64,000 nt of DNA from Volvox africanus (GCA_030268105.1 BSDZ01000022.1:1405001-1469000); one strand, 5' to 3'. Positions 46,302-56,668 are shown, numbered from the stretch's first letter. The notes: generated by a model from the letters alone, not told the origin. Program-made: numbers and translations.

Positions 46302-49187
46302 TCATTGGGCTTGTGTGGCACGTTTGCGGGCTTCTTCAAGCAGGGGCTTCATGTCCTGCGAGAAGTTGCGTGCCGGTTCCCATGAGTTGTGCTCGCTGGT
46401 ATACCCTGTCCACTTGACCAAGTACTCGTGTACTGTCCGCTTACGTCGGTGTCGGCCCACACGACGCGCGCGATAATCTAACACCCGCTCCACATCGTAA
46501 AACTTCTGTTTACCAGCGATCCAGGTCTCGGGAACTGGTTCGATCGCTGTGGGGGCGTTAGTAGGCTCAGGGACGGGTTCCGTACCACGATAAGGACGGA
46601 CAAGAGATACGTGAAACGTGGGGTGAATGGTCATATCAGCGGGCAATGCAAGCTCCACAGCCACATTCCCAACCATGCGCATGACAGGGTACGGACCAAT
46701 CCAGCGGGGTAAGAGTTTTCGGGATCCGTCGGCCAAAGAACGCAAGTTCTTGGTGCTTAGCAACACGAGTTGCCCTTCCGAAAACGTCACATCCTGCTTG
46801 GATTTGTTGTAGTATTCCGTCGTTCGTTGCTGCGCCGCGTCCAAACACGACTTCGCGTCTGTGATTCGGGACATAAAAGACTTGGCAAAAAGTTTAGCAG
46901 CAGGCACGTTCACTTCCAACTCACGCCACACGGGTAGCGCGGGATGAAACCCGTAGTTAAGAAAGAACAGACTTTTGCCTGTAGAGCGGTTAACAGCGTT
47001 GTTAAGCGTGAATTCTGCTGCAGTCAAATATGTATCCCAAACGAGTGGTGTGTGACCAGCATAATTGCGCAACATATCACCCAACGTGCGGTTTGTGTGT
47101 TTGGTTTGACCATCAGTCTGCGGGTGGTACGCTGTGCTCAGGTTGACACGCATGCCAACTAGCTTGCAGAGCGCTTCCCAAAACTTAGACGTGAACTGCC
47201 CACCGCGGTCCGAGATCACATTTTTGGGAACCCCGTGTAACCGAACCACATTATCGAAAAACAAACGTGCGGTTTGCTCAGCCGTGCAGGATGATGTGCA
47301 TGGTGCTAGGTGGACCATCTTAGTCAGGCGATCGACCATTACGAACACCGCATCATATCCCCCCTCAGTTTTGGGCAGCGCGACTACGAAGTCCATGGAA
47401 ACACTTTCCCAAGGCGCATCCGGGACAGGCAACGGTTGCAACAACCCATGGCCCTTACCGGACAAAGCCTTATTGTGCTGGCACAGACTGCATGTCTGGA
47501 CGAAGTTCGCCGCATCCTTAGCCAAACGAGGCCACCAAAAGGAACGTTGCACCAAGTCGATCAATCGCTTGCTACCAGGGTGTCCTGCTAACGGGTCCTC
47601 GTGGAACCGCGCAAGGATGTCGTAGCGTAACGCGTCATCGTTCGGAATGACGATTTGTGTAGCTGCACCCTCCGTCCGTAGCCAAAGGCCATTCTGCTTG
47701 CGAAGGTTTTCTACATTAGCCGGCTCCGAGAACCAGGCGTCTGTGTTGTAGGCCACCTTCAACCGCTCTGCGAGGTCCGTCGCGATCGGCACCTCCTCGT
47801 TATGCGGTCGCACGACGGGCGCTGCTAAAATTGCAGCGTGTAACGACGGATGTCGACTGAGAGCATCGGCAATATTCAATTTACCAGAAATGTACTCCCA
47901 GGTGCAGTCGAACCTAGCTAGGTATTCCATCCACCTAGCCTGACAGCGGTTCAACGTCGGAACGCTTTGCAAAAACGTTAGGGGCTTGTGGTCAGTCTTT
48001 AAAGTAAATGGGCGTCCCTCGAGGTAACAGCGCCATTCCTTTAAAGCATGCAACACTGCCAGAAGCTCCTGTTCCCCGGTGGTGTAGTGAATTTCTGCAC
48101 CAGAAAACTTCTTACTCGTGAAAGCGATCGGTCGCCCTTCCTGTAACAATACAGCGCCACTTCCAAAATTGAGGCATCAGACACTACCTCAACACGAAAC
48201 GGCAACGAGTAATCAGGGAATGCAAGGGTGACATCTTCGGCAACGGTTCGCTTGAGCTCTTCGAATGCCCGCTGGCATTGCGACGCCCACGACTCGAGCG
48301 AAACAAAAACGCCTTTGCGAGTTAAGTTAGTAAGCGGGGCCGCAATGATGGAATATTTTTCAATGAACTTCCGGAAATAATTGGTCAAGCCAAGGAACTT
48401 ACGCAGCTCCGTGAGGTTCTGAGGCGCGGGCCAATCGCGAACCACGGCGACCTTCCGCGGGTCCATCTTCACACCAGTGGCCGACAGAATGTGGCCCAAA
48501 TATTCCACCTGAGGCTGCGCCCAAAAAGCATTTGGCGCGTTTAGCAAACAATTGCTCCCGCCTCATAACGTCGAGCACGAGCCGAAGATGCTCCAAGTGC
48601 TCCTCGCGCGTCTTAGAATAAACCAAGATGTCATTCAGGTAGCAAACAACGAACCTGTCGATAAACGGCCTAAACATTCGGTCCATAACCGCCTGAAACG
48701 TCGCAGGGGCATTAGTCAAACCAAACGATAGGACCGTATACTCGAAATGACCAAAGGGTGTCCAAAAAGCGGTTTTCGGAATATCAGAGGCAGCGATGCG
48801 GATCTGATTATAGCCCTGTTGTAAGTCAATCGAGGAAAAATAAGCCGATCCCTTCAGCTTATCCAACAGGTCGTCAACGCATGGCAAAGGGTAGTGATTT
48901 TTCACCGTACTCGCATTCAACCCCCGTAATCGATGCACATGCGCAAGGTCCCATCCTTCTTACCGACAAACAAAATCGGTGCAGAATACGGGGATGTGCT
49001 GGGGCGTATCATACCCTTCGCGAGCAAATCCGTCACCTGGCGCTTCACCTCATCCAGCTCCAATGGACTCAACCTGTACATTGGCCGGGCCGTAGGCTGC
49101 GCTCTAGGCATGAGAGGGATTGTGTGATCAACAGGACGCATAGGTGGTAGGCCAGGGATATCTTTAAAGACGTCCTAATACTGCGAC
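46302..49187 (-). pseudogene. pol of element B/D (RT, RNase H, integrase, chromodomain), broken
   Basis: Aligned against element C, the frame is broken by a nonsense codon in QYEDVF (GAG to TAG) near the C insertion and by single-base indels near 48925 (deletion), 48530 (insertion) and 48165 (deletion). The RT active site reads YLND in place of YLDD. In the integrase the catalytic glutamate of TDGQTERTNRT has become lysine (TDGQTKHTNRT), and CQRNKA reads CQHNKA. The 615-codon segment 46302-48149, from RNase H to the end, is open. Its chromodomain extends 22 residues further than that of C and ends KRATQAQ, so it preserves the ancestral C-terminus. Confidence 0.92.
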
Positions 49188-49192
49188 AGTAG
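49188..49192. repeat. Target-site duplication AGTAG, left of element C
   Basis: AGTAG directly precedes TGTTGTGC of the left LTR. The same five bases follow the right LTR at 56664-56668. Five bases is the usual duplication for Ty3/gypsy integrases. Confidence 0.95.
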
Positions 49193-50016
49193 TGTTGTGC
49201 TACGGTTAGTTTTCCGCCGATGCGTAGGTAGATGTGATCCTACAAGGCGAAGTGCTATTGTGATGAACACATTGCATATGAATGAATCTGCATGATATAA
49301 ATGTATTCGTGTACATTTATATATGCATTTGGCATGTTGTCATTATCCATCGCGACATCGCATCATGGCAAATCCGCCTAGCATGCATGAAAGCCCGAAG
49401 CATTGAAGTGCGCATTATGCTCATGCTACGAAACGATAAGTAATATTATCTGATATAATATTACTTCATTATAGCACACGTTGAGAGCGCCGCACTCGTC
49501 GCGATACATGCCCTGCAACCGGATATCGTTATCCGGACCCTTGCATCATGCGAATGCCGGAAAGGCTTATACGTTGTTATGCGTAGACATCGCCTAGACG
49601 CAGTAGGGTTGTCACATCTAGGATCGGCCTCCTGATGTGAATCGTACGGCATTGCGATGCTGCGAGTATAACAGATGCGAGGACGGCTAAGCAAGACAAG
49701 ACATTCGATACCGGAGAACACTTGTGTGTTCTACATTACTATTGCTATACAATATTCTACTTAGCCCGAGCTAAGCCTGAACTTCGCTAATCACCGCCGC
49801 GTGATGATTGCTTGCTTCCGGCGCTGACGGCGATTTCGTCCATTGCATCGTTCCGATCTGTAAAACTGTAAGTTATATCTCTCTTCGTCTTGAAGTCTTC
49901 CGCTGTCTCTGTTTGCTCGCGTTTGCCTTGCTGTACTTGCAAGTGCTCGCGCATTGGTGTCGAAAGTCTCCAGACGTGCAGATACTTATGAGCAAACGCA
50001 AACGAGAGGTACAACA
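49193..50016 (+). repeat. 5' LTR of element C
   Basis: 824 bases, TGTTGTGC...GTACAACA. Contains a TATA-like GATATAAATG about 95 bases in, a possible promoter. Confidence 0.96.
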
Positions 50017-50019
50017 AAT

Positions 50020-50033
50020 TGGTATCGAGACAG
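50020..50033 (+). other. Primer-binding site, element C
   Basis: TGGTATCGAGACAG three bases inside the 5' LTR, identical to that of element A. Confidence 0.8.
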
Positions 50034-50082
50034 GTTCGTTGCCTAACTGTCTCTCTTTGTCTAATCGGAAGTAGGTTCTTTC

Positions 50083-50482
50083 TATGGCGAGCTCCAGCGA
50101 TGAACCACGAGGACCGCTAGATACTTTTGCCGAAGACCTAGGCCGCGCCGTTTTGGACGCCGCCGCTTCCGGTTTGTAATTGTTTAATTGCTTTTACTTA
50201 GATTGCTGCACTTGTTGTGTAAGTGTACGCTCTGAGTCGCAGGTAATCTCAGTGCACCAGCATTGCTTGCTGCGGCGACTGAGACCGGCTTTCGTCCGGA
50301 CCAGTTGGCGACTCTCATTGCCCAAACTACAGAGATCAGGACTCAGCTGGGCAAGTACTTGCTGAGTTTACTGAATCTTCTCAAGAGTACTGTCGGTAGG
50401 CTCACCGAATCGCTTTGTACTCTTGCCTTTGCGATAGAAGTCGGCTTCTATTACGCAAACCTAGGGTATCGTTTCGTGCTCT
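50083..50482 (+). other. Possible spliced leader coding region upstream of gag (element C)
   Basis: An ATG at 50083 opens MASSSDEPRGPLDTFAEDLG and leads to a GT donor (CCG/GTTTGT, about 50172). After an acceptor GAGTCGCAG (about 50243) the frame continues as LSAPALLAAATETGFRPDQL and further, then meets a donor-like CG/GTAGGC (about 50395). A second acceptor, CCTAG (about 50466), opens GI-SCSM in frame with gag. Elements A and D conserve the same layout. The phase across the second intron does not close with the best donor, so the exact splice is unresolved. Confidence 0.4.
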
Positions 50483-51718
50483 ATGTCCGCGGAACACGAC
50501 GATACGCCGCACACTAGCCTAGCTAGCCAACCCGATTTTGTTGTAGCTGCTAGAGCACCGGATAGAGGTCTTGAGGCTGTTGGCGCGCGAGCCACTCAAG
50601 AGCCCCTTTTCCTTCAGACCCCTGCTCACTTAATTGTGCCACATTCAGCAGTGAACACGAATATGGACAACACTGCTGGAACAAGGGTTCTGCCATTACC
50701 TCAAGCTCGAGGGCATGATGACATCCCTGAGGTGATGAGATTGTCGATTCCCGTTCCTAGGCTCAATATTTCGCTGACCGACAAGACACCAGGGCATAGC
50801 ATAGCCGATGCAACTCGTGCGTACGTGCGTGACGCTAAAAAGTATCTCCAGGCTGTTCATGGTGGCGATAATGACGGTATCAGGTGTCTCTTCGTTGGTA
50901 ACACCCTCGAGGGCTCAGCGAAGGACTGGTATCGCAATTGGACCAACGCCCGGGACAACTATACTTTTGACGAGTTGGTCGCCGCTTTGCTCGCACGATT
51001 CGCTACTGAGGTTCAAGCACGCGATGTGGAAGCTCGTAAGGTTTTGGCAGCCGGTAGCTACCACATGCGTCGGGATGAAAATGTACCTGCGTACCAGTCA
51101 CGCTTCGAAGCACTTGTGACTCCCATTGCTGACCTCACTGAATCCGAGCGTGTCTTTTGGTTTAGGCGAGGCCTGACAAAACTTTTGGCTAAATGGTGCG
51201 CTACTGACTTGGTTGGAGCGCAGATCAAGTCGTATGATGCTTTGGTCGCTTTTGCTAAGGGCACGGAGATACGACTCCTTGCCGGTGAGGAAGAAGTCAA
51301 GTCTGCCCCTCGTGCAAATGCTGTGCAAGTGCAGGATCCGCTTGGGGAAGCCGTAGCTCTTGACCAGGACTTCGGAGCGACCCGCCCCACGCCTACTGCC
51401 GTGACGCGACGCAGCAACCGGCAACGCCAGGCGCGCGGGGGCGCTAGCTCGGGTGTCCGTGGGTCAGGAGGAGCTGGTCCGAGCTCGGACCCGGCTAAAA
51501 ACAGGAAGCGTGGTGGTGCGCCGTCGACGGCAGCCGCACAGCGTTCCGACCCCAATGCGAAGCGGACTCGCACGGACGACACGTATATGCCAAAATGGAA
51601 TTGCAATCGTTCCGAATTCGAGCGTCGGAAATTGGCCAACGTTTGTCTACGGTGTGCGGAGAGCCATTCCACGAAGGATTGCCCGCTAATGCCGCCGTTT
51701 GTACCTCAGCCGAAATAG
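50483..51718 (+). CDS. gag: gag polyprotein, element C
   Basis: 411 residues forming the capsid and nucleocapsid of the virus-like particle. The central region has the retrotransposon-gag fold signature: DAKKYLQAVHGGDNDGIRCL, LEGSAKDWYRNW, and VFWFRRGLTKLLAKW. A basic, Gly/Ser-rich stretch follows. The C-terminal zinc knuckle is CLRCAESHSTKDC, spaced CX2CX3HX4C, one residue shorter than the usual CX2CX4HX4C. The frame ends in a TAG (AAA TAG GGG) and remains open beyond it into pol. The chosen ATG is the first in this frame; a spliced N-terminal extension is possible. Confidence 0.93.
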   Translation: MSAEHDDTPHTSLASQPDFVVAARAPDRGLEAVGARATQEPLFLQTPAHLIVPHSAVNTNMDNTAGTRVLPLPQARGHDDIPEVMRLSIPVPRLNISLTDKTPGHSIADATRAYVRDAKKYLQAVHGGDNDGIRCLFVGNTLEGSAKDWYRNWTNARDNYTFDELVAALLARFATEVQARDVEARKVLAAGSYHMRRDENVPAYQSRFEALVTPIADLTESERVFWFRRGLTKLLAKWCATDLVGAQIKSYDALVAFAKGTEIRLLAGEEEVKSAPRANAVQVQDPLGEAVALDQDFGATRPTPTAVTRRSNRQRQARGGASSGVRGSGGAGPSSDPAKNRKRGGAPSTAAAQRSDPNAKRTRTDDTYMPKWNCNRSEFERRKLANVCLRCAESHSTKDCPLMPPFVPQPK

Positions 51719-54700
51719 GGGCTTGCCCGGGTTCCTGCGGAGGGGGCACCACCTGGGATTTCTGAACTAACGCGTGGTCGGTGGTCATCCTTACGGCCAG
51801 CCGTTAAGGCATTGTTGCCTTGTGTACTTGGACACATCGAGCGAGTCATTGCACGACGCATCACGCTTGACGGACGCACGGGACTTCTCTGCTTCGACCC
51901 GTTGTGTAATTTGTTTACACCTCGCCGTCCCCTGTCGTCTATCGATCTGTCTAACCACGTGGTTTTGTTCATCCCCTCGTCTCTGCGTGAGATGTCGGAA
52001 CAGTTGGCCATATACAGGAGGTGTAGGCGTCAATATCCAGGCACTGCCGCATGTGTTTTACTCCCCGCTTTCTGTCGGCGCAAGGCAGAGGCATCGTTAA
52101 GGGGTATGCGGCACGTCCACCGGTTCGAGCCGGGCACCGTTTTGTTTAATGGTGTGGATCGGGAGGGTACGCTGGCTCCGTGGCCAAGCACATCCTACTC
52201 GGTTGACGTTTGGTACGAAGCTCCTGACGGGGGTGCCGTAGGTTACGGACCCGCCCTAAGTGCACTGACGTTGTCTGCTGGGCAGTCGCTCATAGATAAC
52301 CGTGTCCCTGTGGTTCAGATCGGTTTGAATGGCCGTACTCTGAAGGCACTTGTTGACACCGGTGCCAGCGACGACTTCATCTCTGTCGCAGAGGTGAATG
52401 CGCTGGGGTTGTCCCCAGAGTCGTCTGATTGTCCACAGGTTACCCTTGCTGACGGGGGTAAGCATCCCATCGTGGGCAGGATTACCCTTAGCCTATCGAT
52501 AGGCCCTTTGCGTGTTGTGACCCGGCCGTACGTGCTGCAGGGCTTAGCAGAGACTGCACCGTACATAATGGGGTCTTCGACATTACGGCAGTACCGCGCG
52601 CGCATCGACATGGAGACCACAACCCTGCATATGTGCAAGGGTACTCTGTCGATTAAGGTACCTTTCCTGTCGTTCGAACATGTCACACCAAAGGAGGGCG
52701 AAACTGAGGTGGTGCCTATGGTTAATTTCGCTGTGACCGCAATGGCCGCGCGAATCGAACCAGAGCTAGTCGGGCGTAAGGAGGCCGTCCGTTTGTTACG
52801 GAAGGGTGCCCACGGACTGCTTTTAAGGCTGCGGGTGAGCTGTTGTTTCACCACCGCGCAGATTTCTGCGGATCCTGAGGTTGAGGCCTTACTGTCGCAG
52901 TATGAGGACGTCTTTAAAGATATCCCTGGCCTACCACCTATGCGTCCTGTTGATCACACAATCCCTCTCATGCCTGGAGCGCAGCCTACAGCCCGGCCAA
53001 TGTACAGGTTGAGTCCATTGGAGCTGGATGAGGTAAAGCGCCAGGTGACGGATTTGCTCGCGAAGGGTATGATACGCCCCAGCACATCCCCGTTTTCTGC
53101 ACCGATTTTGTTTGTCGGTAAGAAGGATGGGACCTTGCGCATGTGCATTGATTACCGGGGGTTAAATGCGAGTACGGTGAAAAATCGCTACCCTTTACCA
53201 CGTGTTGACGACCTGTTGGATAAGCTGAAGGGCTCGGCTTATTTTTCCTCGATTGACTTACAACAGGGCTACAATCAGATTCACATCGCTGCCTCTGATA
53301 TCCCGAAAACCACTTTTTGGACGCCCTTCGGTCACTTTGAGTATACGGTCCTATTGTTTGGTTTGACTAATGCCCCTGCAACGTTTCAGGCGGTTATGGA
53401 CCGAATGTTTAGGCCGTTTATCGACAGGTTCGTTGTTTGCTACCTGGATGACATCTTGGTATACTCTAAGACGCGCGAGGAGCACTTGGAGCATCTTCGG
53501 CTCATGCTCGACGTTATGAGGCGGGAGCAATTGTTTGCTAAACGCGCCAAATGCTTTTGGGTGCAGCCTCAGGTGGAATATTTGGGCCACATTGTGTCGG
53601 CCACCGGTGTGAAGATGGACCCGCGGAAGGTCGCCGTGGTTCGCGATTGGCCCGCGCCTCAGAACCTCACGGAGCTGCGTAAGTTCCTTGGCTTGACCAA
53701 TTATTTCCGAAAGTTCATTGAAAAATATTCCATCATTGCGGCCCCGCTTACTAACTTAACTCGCAAAGGCGTTTTCGTTTCGCTCGGGTCGTGGACGTCG
53801 CAATGCCAGCGGGCATTCGAAGAGCTCAAACGAATCGTTGCCGAAGATGTCACCCTTGCATTCCCTGATTACTCGTTGCCATTTCGTGTTGAGGTAGTGT
53901 CTGATGCCTCAATATTTGGAAGCGGCGCTGTATTGTTACAGGAAGGGCGACCGATCGCCTTCACGAGTAAGAAGTTTTCTGGTGCGGAGATTCGCTACAC
54001 CACCGGGGAACAGGAGCTTCTGGCCGTGCTGCATGCTTTAAAGGAATGGCGCTGTTACCTCGAGGGACGCCCGTTTACTTTAAAGACTGACCATAAGCCC
54101 CTAACGTTTTTGCAAAGCGTTCCGACGTTGAACCGCCGTCAGGCTAGGTGGATGGAATACCTAGCTAGGTTCGACTGCACCTGGGAGTATATTTCTGGTA
54201 AATTGAATATTGCCGATGCTCTCAGTCGACATCCGTCGCTACACGCTGCAATTTTGGCAGCGCCCGTCGTGCGGCCGCGTAGCGAGGAGGTACCGATCAC
54301 GACGGACCTCGCGGAGCGGTTGAAGGTTGCCTACAACGCAGACGCCTGGTTCGCGGACCCGGCTAATGTAGAAAACTTTCGCAAGCAGAATGGCCTTTGG
54401 CTACGGACGGAGGGTGAAGCTACGCAAATCGTCGTTCCGAACGACGACGCGCTACGCTACGACATCCTTGCGCGGTTCCACGAGGACCCGTTAGCAGGAC
54501 ACCCTGGTAGCAAGCGATTGATCGACTTGGTGCAACGTTCCTTTTGGTGGCCTTGTTTGGCTAAGGATGCGGCGAACTTCGTCCAGACATGCAGTCTGTG
54601 CCAGCGCAATAAGGCTTTGTCCGGTAAGGGCCATGGGTTGTTGCAACCGTTGCCTGTCCCGGATGCGCCTTGGGAAAGTGTTTCTATGGACTTCGTAGTC

Positions 54701-55726
54701 GCGCTGCCCAAAACTGAGGGGGGATACGATGCGATGTTCGTAATGGTCGATCGTCTGACTAAGATGGTTCACCTAGCACCATGCACATCATCCTGCACGG
54801 CTGAGCAAACCGCACGTTTGTTTTTCGATAATGTGGTTCGGTTACACGGGGTTCCCAAAAATGTGATTTCGGACCGCGGTGGGCAGTTCACGTCTAAGTT
54901 TTGGGAAGCGCTCTGCAAACTAGTTGGCATGCGCGTCAACCTGAGCACGGCGTATCACCCGCAGACTGATGGTCAAACCGAACGCACAAACCGCACGTTG
55001 GGTGATATGTTGCGCAATTATGCTGGTCGCACACCACTCGTTTGGGATACGTATTTGACTGCGGCAGAATTCGCGCTTAACAATGCTGTTAACCGCTCTA
55101 CAGGCAAAAGTCCGTTCTTTCTTAACTACGGATTTCATCCCGCGCTACCCGTGTGGCGTGAGTTAGAAGTGAACGTGCCTGCTGCTAAACTTTTTGCCAA
55201 GTCTTTTATGTCCCGAATCACAGACGCGAAGTCGTGTTTGGACGCGGCGCAGCAACGAATGACGGAATACTATAACAAATCTAAGCAGGATGTGACGTTT
55301 TCGGAAGGGCAACTCGTGTTGCTAAGCACCAAGAACTTGCGTTCCTTGGCCGACGGATCCCGAAAACTTTTACCCCGCTGGATTGGTCCGTATCCTGTCA
55401 TGCGCATGGTTGGGAATGTGGCTGTGGAGCTTGCATTGCCCGCTGACATGACCATTCACCCCACGTTTCACGTATCATTTGTTCGTCCGTATCATGGTAC
55501 GGAACCCGTCCCTGAGCCTGCTAACACCCCCGCAGCGATCGAACCAGTTCCCGAGACCTGGATCGCTGGTAAACAGAAGTTTTACGATGTGGAGCGGGTG
55601 TTAGATTATCGCGCGCGTCGTGTGGGCCGACACCGACGTAAGCGGACAGTACACGAGTACTTGGTTAAGTGGACAGGGTATACCGACGAGCACAACTCAT
55701 GGGAACCGGCACGCAACTTCTCATAG
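51719..55726 (+). CDS. pol: pol polyprotein, element C (in frame with gag after UAG)
   Basis: 1335 codons directly continuing the gag frame past the TAG at 51716-51718; no ATG precedes the conserved part, so expression by stop readthrough is likely. Aspartic protease: LVDTGASDDFI (~52347). Reverse transcriptase: [32 protein letters not shown] and the catalytic YLDDILVYSK. RNase H: VVSDASIFGSGAVLLQ and LKTDHKPLTFL. Integrase: HH-CC zinc site ending CSLCQRNKA, then catalytic D in SMDFVVALPK, D in SDRGGQFTSKF and E in TDGQTERTNRT, the last two 35 residues apart. Then a GPY/F-like segment (PRWIGPYPV) and a chromodomain (VHEYLVKWTGYTDEHNSWEP), which in chromoviruses directs integration to heterochromatin. 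It stops at TCA TAG where B reads TCG CAG, losing 22 terminal residues. Confidence 0.95.
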   Translation, partial: GLARVPAEGAPPGISELTRGRWSSLRPAVKALLPCVLGHIERVIARRITLDGRTGLLCFDPLCNLFTPRRPLSSIDLSNHVVLFIPSSLREMSEQLAIYRRCRRQYPGTAACVLLPAFCRRKAEASLRGMRHVHRFEPGTVLFNGVDREGTLAPWPSTSYSVDVWYEAPDGGAVGYGPALSALTLSAGQSLIDNRVPVVQIGLNGRTLKALVDTGASDDFISVAEVNALGLSPESSDCPQVTLADGGKHPIVGRITLSLSIGPLRVVTRPYVLQGLAETAPYIMGSSTLRQYRARIDMETTTLHMCKGTLSIKVPFLSFEHVTPKEGETEVVPMVNFAVTAMAARIEPELVGRKEAVRLLRKGAHGLLLRLRVSCCFTTAQISADPEVEALLSQYEDVFKDIPGLPPMRPVDHTIPLMPGAQPTARPMYRLSPLELDEVKRQVTDLLAKGMIRPSTSPFSAPILFVGKKDGTLRMCIDYRGLNASTVKNRYPLPRVDDLLDKLKGSAYFSSIDLQQGYNQIHIAASDIPKTTFWTPFGHFEYTVLLFGLTNAPATFQAVMDRMFRPFIDRFVVCYLDDILVYSKTREEHLEHLRLMLDVMRREQLFAKRAKCFWVQPQVEYLGHIVSATGVKMDPRKVAVVRDWPAPQNLTELRKFLGLTNYFRKFIEKYSIIAAPLTNLTRKGVFVSLGSWTSQCQRAFEELKRIVAEDVTLAFPDYSLPFRVEVVSDASIFGSGAVLLQEGRPIAFTSKKFSGAEIRYTTGEQELLAVLHALKEWRCYLEGRPFTLKTDHKPLTFLQSVPTLNRRQARWMEYLARFDCTWEYISGKLNIADALSRHPSLHAAILAAPVVRPRSEEVPITTDLAERLKVAYNADAWFADPANVENFRKQNGLWLRTEGEATQIVVPNDDALRYDILARFHEDPLAGHPGSKRLIDLVQRSFWWPCLAKDAANFVQTCSLCQRNKALSGKGHGLLQPLPVPDAPWESVSMDFVVALPKTEGGYDAMFVMVDRLTKMVHLAPCTSSCTAEQTARLFFDNVVRLHGVPKNVISDRGGQFTSKFWEALCKLVGMRVNLSTAYHPQTDGQTERTNRTLGDMLRNYAGRTPLVWDTYLTAAEFALNNAVNRSTGKSPFFLNYGFHPALPVWRELEVNVPAAKLFAKSFMSRITDAKSCLDAAQQRMTEYYNKSKQDVTFSEGQLVLLSTKNLRSLADGSRKLLPRWIGPYPVMRMVGNVAVELALPADMTIHPTFHVSFVRPYHGTEPVPEPANTPAAIEPVPETWIAGKQKFYDVERVLDYRARRVGRHRRKRTVHEYLVKWTGYTDEHNSWEPARNFS

Positions 55727-55824
55727 GACATGAAGCCCCTGCTCGAAGAAGCCCGCAAACGTGCCACGCAAGCCCAATGACCCCTGCAGTCGATGCTGTA
55801 TGAAGCAGCGAGGACGCTGCATAC

Positions 55825-55836
55825 GGGAGGGGGGAT
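55825..55836 (+). other. Polypurine tract, element C
   Basis: GGGAGGGGGGAT immediately upstream of the 3' LTR; primer site for plus-strand DNA synthesis. The same tract is present in element B. Confidence 0.85.
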
Positions 55837-55839
55837 AAT

Positions 55840-56663
55840 TGTTGTGCTACGGTTAGTTTTCCGCCAATGCGTAGGTAGATGTGATCCTACAAGGCGAAGT
55901 GCTATTGTGATGGACACATTGCATATGAATGAATCTGCATGATATAAATGTATTCGTGTACATTTATATATGCATTTGGCATGTTGTCATTATCCATCGC
56001 GACATCGCATCATGGCAAATCCGCCTAGCATGCATGAAAGCCCGAAGCATTGAAGTGCGCATTATGCTCATGCTACGAAACGATAAGTAATATTATCTGA
56101 TATAATATTACTTCATTATAGCACACGTTGAGAGCGCCGCACTCGTCGCGATACATGCCCTGCAACCGGATATCGTTATCCGGACCCTTGCATCATGCGA
56201 ATGCCGGAAAGGCTTATACGTTGTTATGCGTAGACATCGCCTAGACGCAGTAGGGTTGTCACATCTAGGATCGGCCTCCTGATGTGAATCGTACGGCATT
56301 GCGATGCTGCGAGTATAACAGATGCGAGGACGGCTAAGCAAGACAAGACATTCGATACCGGAGAACACTTGTGTGTTCTACATTACTATTGCTATACACT
56401 ATTCTACTTAGCCCGAGCTAAGCCTGAACTTCGCTAATCACCGCCGCGTGATGATTGCTTGCTTCCGGCGCTGACGGCGATTTCGTCCATTGCATCGTTC
56501 CGATCTGTAAAACTGTAAGTTATATCTCTCTTCGTCTTGAAGTCTTCCGCTGTCTCTGTTTGCTCGCGTTTGCCTTGCTGTACTTGCAAGTGCTCGCGCA
56601 TCGGTGTCGAAAGTCTCCAGACGTGCAGATACTTATGAGCAAACGCGAACGAGAGGTACAACA
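55840..56663 (+). repeat. 3' LTR of element C
   Basis: 824 bases, same length as the 5' LTR with about five substitutions and no indel seen. Confidence 0.96.
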
Positions 56664-56668
56664 AGTAG
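56664..56668. repeat. Target-site duplication AGTAG, right of element C
   Basis: Matches 49188-49192; the interrupted pol sequence of B/D resumes here (GGCCTCAACCTCAG). Confidence 0.95.

Larger units (their letters stand above)
49193..56663 (+). mobile_element. Ty3/gypsy chromovirus C, nearly intact (7471 bp)
   Basis: Complete LTR retrotransposon: 824-bp LTRs, primer-binding site, gag, in-frame stop, pol (protease, RT, RNase H, integrase, chromodomain), polypurine tract, 3' LTR and a 5-bp target duplication. It inserted into the pol gene of the minus-strand element B/D. By eye the two LTRs differ at only about five positions, so insertion is recent. The one visible defect is a premature stop that removes the last 22 residues of the chromodomain protein. 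The domain order protease-RT-RNase H-integrase-chromodomain identifies it as a chromovirus. Confidence 0.96.

Noticed and set aside
49461..49721. 86-codon minus-strand open frame repeated at 56108-56368
   Set aside because: Lies inside the two identical LTRs of element C, with no coding evidence; the repetition is due to LTR identity.
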